Assembly (NCBI GenBank): GCA_023384025.1
Contig: JAHDXX010000143.1
Location: 1 to 5,837, forward strand
Direction of reading: 5' to 3'
Source: Sphingomonadaceae bacterium
Lineage (GTDB): Bacteria; Pseudomonadota; Alphaproteobacteria; Sphingomonadales; Sphingomonadaceae
DNA length: 5,837 nt
The notes beneath the pieces were generated by a model. That model worked only from the letters and a program-made list of their open reading frames with translations, made no database searches and was not told where the DNA came from. Below are positions 1 to 5,837 of this stretch, in pieces (position 1 is the stretch's first letter; the number at the start of each line of letters is the position of its first letter). Position numbers and translations under genes: made by a program.

Positions 1-2548
1 CCTGTTCGGCGCCTACGAGCACCAGGAAGCTGGCCAGTCGCAGGACTTCGGCCCTGACGGTGCCGGGTTCCCCAACCCGCAGATCGGTATCACGGAAGCG
101 CAGTTCAACGAAATCCGCCAGGTCCTGAACGACGTCTACAAGATCGACACCGGCGACATCGTGACCAGCCGTCCGTTCTCGAACGACCGCTACTTCGTCC
201 GTGCCGACCTTCAGATCACCGACGACCATCGCCTCGAAACCACCTATCAGCGGCTCGAGGAAGGCACCACGCTGCCGGACGACCTGTTCTCGGGCAACAA
301 CCCGCAGGCGGTGGGTCGCAACACCTTCCGCATCAGCGGCACCGAGTCGAACTACTACTCGGGTCGCCTGTTCTCGCAGTGGAGCGACAACTTCAGCACC
401 GAGCTGCGCTACTCGCGTTCGGAAATCCAAGATCTCCAGGATCCGATCGGCGGCGGTGAAGCCCAGTCGGCCAACCCGATCCCGCGCATCATCGTGGGTA
501 TCGACAACCCGACCGGCCCTGACGGCACGGTTCTCGCCGGGCCGGGCAACTCGCGTTCGGGCAACGACCTGAAGACCAACGTCGACCAGTTCCGCGCGGC
601 CGGGATCATCGAAGCCGGTGCGCACCGGATCAAGATCGGCGCTGAAATCAACAAGGTTTCGCTGTTCAACCTGTTCGTCCAGAACGCCACCGGCACGCTG
701 GTGTTCCGCAACATCAACGACCTGCGTGCGGGTCTGCTGTCGCCGGGCACCGGCAACAACCAGACCAGCACGCTTCCCAGCAACGTCATCAGCGGTGCGA
801 CCGAAGGTGCCTTCGGCAACTTCTCCGCCACTGGCGACGTCAACGATGCGGCGGCGCGGTTCAACCGCGTTTCGTACTCGGTGTTCGCGCAGGACGAGTG
901 GGAAATCAGCGATCGTCTCGACGCGGTCATGGGCGTTCGCGTCGACTGGTTCGATGGTGGTCGCCCGGCGATCAACCCGAACTTCGTCAGGCGCTATGGC
1001 TTCGGCAACAACACCGGCTTCAGCGCGCTCGACCCGATCGTGATGCCGCGTTTTGCCCTGACCTACGACATGGATGATTTCGCCGTGTTCTCGCGAGCCC
1101 AGGTGCGTGGCGGCGTCGGCATCTTCTCCGGCGGTGACCCGCTGGTGTGGTTCAGCAACGCCTTCTCGAACGATGGTCGTGGCTTCGCCCAGGGTACCAC
1201 GCAGGATTCGCCGTGCCCGGCCGGCCAGATCGACGTTGTCGTGAACGGCCAGTTCACCGGTCTGCCGACCTGCTTCCAGGCAGCCGGTTCGGCCCGTGCG
1301 GCTGCTGGCCTGGGTGACACCCAGTCGATCGACCCGGACATCAAGATGCCGAGCGTGCTGCGCGCCAACATCGGCTTCACCGCCGATGTCGACTTCGCGG
1401 AAACCGGCTTCTTCAGCGGCTGGAACCTGACGCTCGACTACATCTACAGCAAGACCCGCGACCCGTTCACCGTGGTTGACCTGGCCCAGACGCCCGATCC
1501 TCGCCAGGGCCTGAACGGCTTCACCATCGACGGTCGCCCGATCTACCGTTCGATCGATCCGTCGGTGAACGGCTGTACCGCGCAGCTGGTCGATATCACG
1601 CCGACCCCGGTCTACACCGGCGTCAACACGCCTTGCTTCAGCACCAGCCGCGACGACGAGCTGATGCTGACCAATGCCGGCAGCTATCGCAGCCACATCG
1701 CTTCGTTCCTGCTGTCGAAGCGGTTCGAAGGCGGCGTGTTCACCGATGGCGGCTCGGTCGATTTCAACCTCGGCTATGCCTACACCGACTCGCAGGACCG
1801 GCGGAACATGCTGAGCTCGACCGCCGGGTCGAACTTCGACTCGACCGCAGCGTTCGACCGGCAGAACCCGGATGCGTCGCGCGGCTTCTTCGGCTCGCGG
1901 CACAACATCACCTCGCGCCTGTCGTTCAAGGAAGAGTTCTTTGATGACCTCGCCAGCCGCTTCTCGATGTCGTTCGTTGCCCGTTCGGGCCGCCCCTACA
2001 GCCTGACCTTCACCGGCGGCGGGGTGTTCAACGACAGCGTTTCGGGCAACGACAACGCGCTGGTGTACCTGCCGACCGGTACCACCGATCCGAACGTGGC
2101 GCCGACGTCGAACATGGCTGCGGTCCAGGCACTGGCCGACTTCGCCAACGGCTTGGGCTGTGCGAAGAAGCACATCGGCGCCTCGGTTCCGCGCAACCAC
2201 TGCGAAAACGACTGGTACTTCGACATGGACCTGTCGTTCTCGCAGGAAATCCCGGGTCCGGGCCGCCTGTTCGGTCGTGACGACAAGCTGCGTCTCTACG
2301 CAACCGTCGACAACTTCCTGAACATGCTCGACAGCAGCTGGAACGTGCAGACCCGTCGCAACTTCGCCGGCCTGCAGGATGTGGCCTCGATCTCGGGCGT
2401 TGACGCCCAGGGTCGCTACATCATCACCAGCGCGGCGGCGATCACTCCGAACGCGACCACCGGCCTGTCGTCGTTCGACACCGACAATTTCGTCAACGTC
2501 AGCTCCTCGGCCTGGCGGATCAAGGTTGGCGTGAGCTACAACTTCTAA
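1..2548 (+). CDS. Oar-like TonB-dependent receptor, C-terminal 848 codons (5' end outside window)
   Basis: Outer membrane beta-barrel receptor that imports a ligand using energy passed on by TonB; the ligand cannot be read from the sequence. The frame is open from base 2 to the TAA at 2546-2548, so the GTG at 161 is an internal valine and not the start. The signal peptide, any N-terminal carboxypeptidase-regulatory-like domain and the plug lie upstream. Visible barrel features include alternating amphipathic strands such as NDRYFVRADLQI and YYSGRLFSQW, the Oar-type segment RGGVGIFSGGDPLVW followed by FSNAFSNDG (about 1103-1180), and a last strand WRIKVGVSYNF ending in Phe, the usual barrel-assembly signal. 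The only six cysteines form three closely spaced pairs. Codons lean to GGT, CGT, AAC and TTC more than in the downstream genes, which suggests high expression. The receptor assignment is firm; the Oar subgroup is likely. Confidence 0.93.
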   Translation, partial: LFGAYEHQEAGQSQDFGPDGAGFPNPQIGITEAQFNEIRQVLNDVYKIDTGDIVTSRPFSNDRYFVRADLQITDDHRLETTYQRLEEGTTLPDDLFSGNNPQAVGRNTFRISGTESNYYSGRLFSQWSDNFSTELRYSRSEIQDLQDPIGGGEAQSANPIPRIIVGIDNPTGPDGTVLAGPGNSRSGNDLKTNVDQFRAAGIIEAGAHRIKIGAEINKVSLFNLFVQNATGTLVFRNINDLRAGLLSPGTGNNQTSTLPSNVISGATEGAFGNFSATGDVNDAAARFNRVSYSVFAQDEWEISDRLDAVMGVRVDWFDGGRPAINPNFVRRYGFGNNTGFSALDPIVMPRFALTYDMDDFAVFSRAQVRGGVGIFSGGDPLVWFSNAFSNDGRGFAQGTTQDSPCPAGQIDVVVNGQFTGLPTCFQAAGSARAAAGLGDTQSIDPDIKMPSVLRANIGFTADVDFAETGFFSGWNLTLDYIYSKTRDPFTVVDLAQTPDPRQGLNGFTIDGRPIYRSIDPSVNGCTAQLVDITPTPVYTGVNTPCFSTSRDDELMLTNAGSYRSHIASFLLSKRFEGGVFTDGGSVDFNLGYAYTDSQDRRNMLSSTAGSNFDSTAAFDRQNPDASRGFFGSRHNITSRLSFKEEFFDDLASRFSMSFVARSGRPYSLTFTGGGVFNDSVSGNDNALVYLPTGTTDPNVAPTSNMAAVQALADFANGLGCAKKHIGASVPRNHCENDWYFDMDLSFSQEIPGPGRLFGRDDKLRLYATVDNFLNMLDSSWNVQTRRNFAGLQDVASISGVDAQGRYIITSAAAITPNATTGLSSFDTDNFVNVSSSAWRIKVGVSYNF

Positions 2549-2574
2549 GTCGTTCGCGGTCATCCCTGACAGCG

Positions 2575-2612
2575 AAGCGGCGGGGCCTTTCGAGGCTCCG
2601 CCGTTTTCGTTT
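2575..2612 (+). terminator. Rho-independent terminator after the receptor gene
   Basis: The arms 2578-2588 (CGGCGGGGCCT) and 2593-2603 (AGGCTCCGCCG) pair over 11 bp with a single G-T wobble around a TTCG loop. Pairing can extend outward with two A-T pairs. The T-rich run TTTTCGTTT (2604-2612) follows on the plus strand only. On the minus strand no T-tract follows the hairpin, so it acts for the receptor transcript. It ends about 11 bases before the TonB start. Confidence 0.88.
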
Positions 2613-2623
2613 GTGCGGCGCAG

Positions 2624-3364
2624 GTGTCGCGCTATTCTGCGGCGGTGGAACAGGAAGCAGGCAACTTTGCGTCGATCCGCCGCCGTCCGCGGCCGGGGAT
2701 TATCGTGCTGATCGTGCTGTTCCACCTGCTCGTGTTCTACGGGCTCACCCGCGCGTTTGCGCCGACTTTCGTCGCCTCGGTCGAGGAAACGGTGGTTTCG
2801 GCCTTTACCGTGACCATCACGACGCCTGACGAGCCCGAGCCGGAACCCGATGCGGGCGCTTCGGGCGAGCAGGGTCGCGACGCCGTGCCCAAGCCGGTCA
2901 CCGCGCCGCCCGTCAAGCTGCCGGTACCGAAGAACACGCCGATCCCGCGCGCTTCGTCGACCGGCGCGGCCAATACTTCGGGCGCACGGGACAGCGGCGA
3001 TGGCACCGGCGCGGCGGGAAGCGGATCAGGCACCGGCAGCGGCAACGGCGGCGGCGGTCAAGGCGGCGGGATCGCCACCAAGCCGTCGGTCCGCTCTGGT
3101 GAACTCAACCATGCGCGTGATTTCCCGGTGCCGGAAGGCGGGCGGCAGGCCCGGTTTGGCAAATCGGTGACCGTGATCTTCACTGTCACCGCCGATGGGC
3201 GGGCACGCGATTGCTCTGTCGCCAATTCCCAGGTCGATGCGGAAACGACCGCGCGGGTGTGCCCGCTGGTGATGGACAAGATCCGCTTCAATCCGGCGAC
3301 CCGGGCGGATGGCACTGCGGTCGAGGCGCGCTATGGCTACCGGGTCGATTTCCGCCCGTTATGA
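2624..3364 (+). CDS. TonB family energy transducer
   Basis: Inner-membrane-anchored periplasmic protein of 246 residues that should link an ExbB/ExbD proton-driven motor to TonB-dependent receptors such as the one encoded just upstream. A cytoplasmic N-terminus with a basic patch (RRRPRP, 19-24) precedes one membrane helix (about 25-42). That helix holds His34, in a position comparable to the functional His of E. coli TonB. A proline-rich stretch (68-110, including PEPEPD) and a Gly/Ser-rich stretch (119-149) form the spacer. A TonB C-terminal domain (about 160-246) carries VTVIFTVTADGRA and a KIRFNPATRADG segment. Cys197 and Cys213 lie within this domain. The GTG at 2624 has only a weak GCAGG-like upstream signal. 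A GTG at 2645 would remove seven residues and keep every domain. Identity as TonB family is firm; the exact start is not. Confidence 0.88.
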   Translation: MSRYSAAVEQEAGNFASIRRRPRPGIIVLIVLFHLLVFYGLTRAFAPTFVASVEETVVSAFTVTITTPDEPEPEPDAGASGEQGRDAVPKPVTAPPVKLPVPKNTPIPRASSTGAANTSGARDSGDGTGAAGSGSGTGSGNGGGGQGGGIATKPSVRSGELNHARDFPVPEGGRQARFGKSVTVIFTVTADGRARDCSVANSQVDAETTARVCPLVMDKIRFNPATRADGTAVEARYGYRVDFRPL

Positions 3365-3381
3365 GCTGGTAACCCGTCCGT

Positions 3382-3390
3382 GCTAGAGGG
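3382..3390 (+). promoter_or_regulatory. Ribosome binding site and possible overlapping -10 element upstream of the guanylyltransferase
   Basis: The sequence GAGGG (3386-3390) lies six bases before the ATG at 3397 and is the best Shine-Dalgarno candidate. The same stretch reads GCTAGAGG (3382-3389), which partly matches the alphaproteobacterial housekeeping -10 pattern GCTANAWC known from Caulobacter. If used as a promoter it would give an almost leaderless transcript. No good -35 box is visible 16-19 bases upstream, so the ribosome-site reading is favoured. Confidence 0.45.
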
Positions 3391-3396
3391 CGGGGG

Positions 3397-4437
3397 ATGA
3401 GCAAGATTGTTCCCGTGATCCTGTGCGGCGGCAGCGGCACCCGGCTGTGGCCGCGCAGCCGCAAGGCCCGCCCCAAACCGTTCCTCCCGCTGGTGGGCGA
3501 CCGCACCCTGTTCCAGCAGGCGCTGGACCGGTGCGATGACGACACGCTGTTTGGCGCGCCGCTGGTGGTGGCGGGCGAAGCGCACGTGCCCCTGATCCGC
3601 GAGCAGGGCGGGGCGAACTTGCGGCTTGCGGTTGAACCTGCCGCATGCAACACCGCCCCTGCCATCGCGCTCGCCGCGGCCCTGGCTGACCCGCACGACG
3701 TGCTGCTGGTCTGCCCGAGCGACCACCATATCGCTGACGTGACCGCGTTCCGCGCGGTGGCGCAGAAAGCGGCGGCGCTGGCGCATGACGGGTACATGGT
3801 CGCCTTCGGTATCGCGCCCGACCGGGCGGAGACGGGCTATGGCTATATCCTTCGGGGGGGCGAGCTGCCCGGCGGGCACCGGATCGAACGCTTCGTGGAG
3901 AAGCCGGATCTTGCCCGGGCGGAGCAGTTTCTCGCCCACGGCGGCTACAGCTGGAATGGCGGCATTTTCGCCTTTCGCGCCGGTGCCTTTCTCGACGAAC
4001 TGGAGGCACAGCGTCCGGACATGGCCCGCGCCGTGGCCGATGCGGTAGCGCAAGGAGCCTGGTCAGGCAGCCGGTTCGATCCAGCCCCCGCGCCATGGGG
4101 CGCTATCGCCGGTGAATCGGTTGATTACGCGGTGATGGAAGGCACTGGTCACGCCGCTGTCGTGCCCGCAGCGTTCGGCTGGTCCGACATCGGCAGCTGG
4201 CCGGCGCTGCACGAGGCGCGGGCCAAGGACGGGGGCGGCGATCGGGATGGCAACCATGTCACCGGCCCGGCGGAGCTGGTCGATTGTCGCAACGTCATGG
4301 TCGAGACCGATGGCCCGCGCGTCTCGGTGATCGGGCTGGAAGGCGTGATCGTGGTGGTCGATGGCGGCGAAGTGCTGGTCACCAGCGCAGATGGCGCGCA
4401 ACTGGTCGGCAAGCTGACAGGCGCGAGCGGCCAATGA
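3397..4437 (+). CDS. manC: Mannose-1-phosphate guanylyltransferase (GDP-mannose pyrophosphorylase)
   Basis: Cytoplasmic enzyme that joins mannose 1-phosphate and GTP into GDP-mannose plus pyrophosphate, the donor for mannose-containing polysaccharides and for GDP-sugar derivatives. The 346 residues form a nucleotidyltransferase domain with the signature GGSGTRLWP (11-19) and PKPFL (26-30). Further motifs are NTAPAI (85-90), PSDH (107-110), TGYGYI (146-151), FVEKPD (166-171), WNGGIF (186-191), SVDYAVME (241-248) and GWSDIGSW (261-268). A short C-terminal segment (about 294-340) with the GLEGVIVVVDGGEVLV pattern follows. It lacks the isomerase cupin domain of bifunctional ManC/AlgA proteins, and a separate isomerase gene follows directly. 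One oddity is Cys84, where the family usually has Arg before NTAPA. A run of seven G (3854-3860) lies in the intact frame. It overlaps the next gene by ATGA, which suggests translational coupling. Confidence 0.94.
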   Translation: MSKIVPVILCGGSGTRLWPRSRKARPKPFLPLVGDRTLFQQALDRCDDDTLFGAPLVVAGEAHVPLIREQGGANLRLAVEPAACNTAPAIALAAALADPHDVLLVCPSDHHIADVTAFRAVAQKAAALAHDGYMVAFGIAPDRAETGYGYILRGGELPGGHRIERFVEKPDLARAEQFLAHGGYSWNGGIFAFRAGAFLDELEAQRPDMARAVADAVAQGAWSGSRFDPAPAPWGAIAGESVDYAVMEGTGHAAVVPAAFGWSDIGSWPALHEARAKDGGGDRDGNHVTGPAELVDCRNVMVETDGPRVSVIGLEGVIVVVDGGEVLVTSADGAQLVGKLTGASGQ

Positions 4438-5237
4438 CGCAGGCGCGGTTGCTCCCGACGCGGACGGTCGAGAAGCCGTGGGGGTGCGACAGCCTGCCTG
4501 CGCCCTTCGTCGCACCTGACGGGCAAAGGATCGGCGAGATCTGGTTCGAGCCTGATGCAGACCTGCCGCAATTGCTGGTGAAGTACCTGTTCACCAGCGA
4601 GAAGCTGTCAGTGCAAGTCCACCCGTCGGACGCGCAGGCCCCGGCGGGCGAGCGCGGCAAGGAGGAATGCTGGCTGGTCCTCTCCGCCGAGCCCGACGCG
4701 CGCCTCGCGATCGGGTTTCGCGAGGCGCTGGGGGCAGACGCGATGCGCGCGGCAGCGCTCGACGGCTCGATCGAAACCTTGCTCGAATGGCATCCGGTCA
4801 AGCCGGGCGATTTCTTCTACCTGCCGGCGGGCACGGTCCATGCGATCGGGCCGGGGCTGGCACTGATCGAGATCCAGCAGAACAGCGACATTACCTATCG
4901 CCTCTACGACTACGGCCGTCCGCGTGAATTGCATCTCGAGGCGGGCGTGGCAGTGGCTCGGGGCGAACCCTATCCCGGCCACCTGCAACGCCACCTCGCC
5001 ACGGGTGAAAGCGCGGTGCTGGTCGAAGGGCCGCACTTCCGGCTGGAGCGGGTGTGCGGCGCGCCTGACGCGGGGTTGCCCGCGCGTTTCCCGGGCACGA
5101 CGCTGGTCATCCCGGTGCGCGGCAGCGTGGTCGCCGGTGGAGTGGCCGTACAGGCAGGCCAGTGCGCGCAGGTCGCATCGCTGGCAGGGGTCGAATTCGA
5201 CCGCGAGGGCGAAGCGCTGGTTGCGGCCCCGCTCTGA
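4434..5237 (+). CDS. manA: Class I mannose-6-phosphate isomerase (short type)
   Basis: Zinc-dependent cupin enzyme that interconverts fructose 6-phosphate and mannose 6-phosphate and so feeds the guanylyltransferase pathway. The 267 residues match the short, Bacillus-type class I form. Motifs are KPWG (14-17), GEIWF (34-38), QVHPSD (61-66), KEECW (76-80), GTVHAIG (133-139) and the catalytic segment EIQQNSDITYRLYDYGR (146-162). Likely zinc ligands are Gln61, His63, Glu78 and His136, by family knowledge. The ATG at 4434 is chosen because the family N-terminus begins there and because it overlaps the upstream stop as ATGA. The frame stays open upstream to 4284, but that stretch is the shadow of the guanylyltransferase gene. 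No clear ribosome site precedes it, in keeping with coupling. Phosphomannomutase, the step between the two enzymes, is absent from the window. Confidence 0.93.
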   Translation: MTQARLLPTRTVEKPWGCDSLPAPFVAPDGQRIGEIWFEPDADLPQLLVKYLFTSEKLSVQVHPSDAQAPAGERGKEECWLVLSAEPDARLAIGFREALGADAMRAAALDGSIETLLEWHPVKPGDFFYLPAGTVHAIGPGLALIEIQQNSDITYRLYDYGRPRELHLEAGVAVARGEPYPGHLQRHLATGESAVLVEGPHFRLERVCGAPDAGLPARFPGTTLVIPVRGSVVAGGVAVQAGQCAQVASLAGVEFDREGEALVAAPL

Positions 5238-5243
5238 GCCGGG

Positions 5244-5546
5244 TCAGCTCTTGGCGAGCACTTTCTGCCCCTGGGTGCGGATCGTGCTGGAGATCATTGG
5301 TTCCATGAAGGCGAGCATGCCCGGCAGCTCCATTTCGATCACCACTTCGGTCGGGGCGATAGTGACGTTGCCGACCAGCCTTTGACCCATCGCGCGGATG
5401 TCCATCTGCATCCGGTCCTCGCTCGGCCAGCTGGTTTCGACCTGGGCCATGCCGCCCGGCACATGTCCCGCAATCTCATGGCTGCGGCCCTTCAGCCGTT
5501 CGCGCACCACGGCAGGATCGAGTTCGTGAGGTATCGCAACGCGCAT
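5244..5546 (-). CDS. Polyhydroxyalkanoic acid system family protein
   Basis: Small protein of 100 residues that resembles the family named for polyhydroxyalkanoate gene regions (the PHA granule-region family); its molecular role is not well defined. It opens with MRVAIPHELDP and has a helix with VRERLKGR (14-21). Strand-like stretches follow (MAQVETSW, RMQMDIRAMG, LVGNVTIAPTEVVIEMELP), then a C-terminal hydrophobic helix around MLAFMEPMISSTI. The alternating beta pattern suggests a compact START/ligand-binding-like fold, which is inference. There is no signal peptide, so it is probably cytoplasmic or granule-associated. Its ATG shares one base with the stop of the upstream minus-strand gene (TGATG), and AAAGG lies seven bases upstream. 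It ends six bases from the convergent isomerase stop. Confidence 0.8.
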   Translation of the reverse strand: MRVAIPHELDPAVVRERLKGRSHEIAGHVPGGMAQVETSWPSEDRMQMDIRAMGQRLVGNVTIAPTEVVIEMELPGMLAFMEPMISSTIRTQGQKVLAKS

Positions 5547-5837
5547 CAGGTTACCTTTGTTCTTTCGTTGTCGAAGTCCGGCAGCGGTACCCCATAGTCC
5601 GCGGCTTCACCGTCGATATTCTCGCCGTAGCGATAGCCGAGGTAGCGGTGCTTGATCGCCAGGTCATCCAGCGAACCTTCGGCGAGCTGGCGGGTGATCG
5701 AATCGATCTCGCCGCTGATCTTGGCCAGGCTGTCGACCACCTGATCGTCCGGGGTCGAGCCGGCGCGCTTCTCGCTGCGCATGTGCACCGGGATCTTGCG
5801 GTAGCTTTCGACCATCTGCGGCAACTGCTCGCCCACC
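5546..5837 (-). CDS. Unrecognised protein, C-terminal part (5' end at or beyond window edge)
   Basis: I do not recognise this family. At least 96 residues are visible, ending in PLPDFDNERTKVT. The frame is open to the right edge. A GTG at 5836-5834 could be a start, but with only one base before it the gene more likely continues outside. The visible part is hydrophilic and mostly helical. A basic stretch (YRKIPVHMRSEKRAG, about 12-26) leads to a predicted amphipathic, possibly coiled-coil helix from about residue 31 to 60 (VVDSLAKISGEIDSITRQL). The conspicuous RYLGYRYGE follows at 64-72, then a short acidic tail. There is no membrane segment in the visible part. The stop codon overlaps the start of the PHA-system gene by one base, so the two are very likely co-translated. 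A PHA-related role is inferred only from that neighbour. Confidence 0.7.
   Translation of the reverse strand, partial: VGEQLPQMVESYRKIPVHMRSEKRAGSTPDDQVVDSLAKISGEIDSITRQLAEGSLDDLAIKHRYLGYRYGENIDGEAADYGVPLPDFDNERTKVT
5554..5558 (-). promoter_or_regulatory. Ribosome binding site of the PHA-system gene
   Basis: Read on the minus strand, AAAGG lies seven bases before the ATG at 5546-5544, inside the last codons of the preceding gene. It supports this start and a shared transcript for the two minus-strand genes. Confidence 0.65.

Noticed and set aside
409..975. Minus-strand open frame of 188 codons opposite the receptor gene
   Set aside because: It has low-complexity Ser/Arg/Pro content, no recognisable motif or ribosome site, and lies inside a clear receptor gene.
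161..2548. GTG at 161 as the start of the receptor gene
   Set aside because: The same frame is open to base 2 and encodes receptor-like sequence (LFGAYEHQEAGQSQD), and no receptor starts without a signal peptide and plug.
2611..2829. 72-codon plus-strand frame over the TonB N-terminus
   Set aside because: It overlaps the TonB gene in another frame, with Cys/Gly/Arg-rich shadow composition and no support.
2963..3070. Gly/Ser-rich low-complexity stretch as a possible DNA repeat array
   Set aside because: It has no regular repeat unit; it is the flexible spacer of the TonB protein coded by GC-rich codons.
3337..4096. Two long minus-strand open frames of about 237 codons opposite the guanylyltransferase gene
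   Set aside because: They are Arg/Ala/Pro-rich, show no family motifs, and are expected by chance opposite GC-rich genes; the plus-strand gene has a full set of motifs.
4284..4433. N-terminal extension of the isomerase frame
   Set aside because: It lies wholly inside the guanylyltransferase gene, is Arg/Gly-rich as expected for a shadow frame, and the family N-terminus fits the ATG at 4434.
5382..5597. 71-codon plus-strand frame opposite the PHA-system gene
   Set aside because: The minus strand carries a recognisable family member with a good ribosome site, and this frame shows no motif.

Overview
The window has the high-GC composition, gene types and gene order of a sphingomonad-type alphaproteobacterium (Sphingomonadales, for example an Erythrobacter/Novosphingobium relative). 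The indicators are an Oar-like TonB-dependent receptor, an alphaproteobacterial-style TonB protein with cysteines in its C-terminal domain, and a small polyhydroxyalkanoic acid system protein. This placement is inferred from protein features alone. No RNA gene, CRISPR array, insertion sequence or attachment site was seen, and the protein-coding density is near total.

Layout, left to right. Bases 1-2548 (+) hold the C-terminal 848 codons of a large TonB-dependent outer membrane receptor whose N-terminus lies outside the window. A strong intrinsic terminator (2575-2612) follows it. A GTG-started TonB energy-transducer gene (2624-3364, +) begins only a few bases after the terminator. After a 32-base gap come mannose-1-phosphate guanylyltransferase (3397-4437, +) and a class I mannose-6-phosphate isomerase (4434-5237, +), overlapping by ATGA. 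Six bases further on, two minus-strand genes converge on this block: a polyhydroxyalkanoic acid system family protein (5244-5546) and, overlapping its start by one base (TGATG), an unrecognised gene that runs off the right edge (5546-5837).

How the genes fit together. The receptor and the TonB protein are two halves of one energised outer membrane uptake system; ExbB/ExbD are not in the window. The two mannose enzymes supply the first and last steps of GDP-mannose synthesis from fructose 6-phosphate. The middle step, phosphomannomutase, must be encoded elsewhere. The minus-strand pair is probably one transcription unit linked to polyhydroxyalkanoate granules through its recognisable member.

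Most of the window looks like ordinary chromosomal content. I see no evidence of a new system. The points worth a second look are the terminator pressed against the TonB start, the cysteine pairs in the receptor, an Arg-to-Cys change in a conserved guanylyltransferase motif, and the unrecognised partner of the PHA-system gene.
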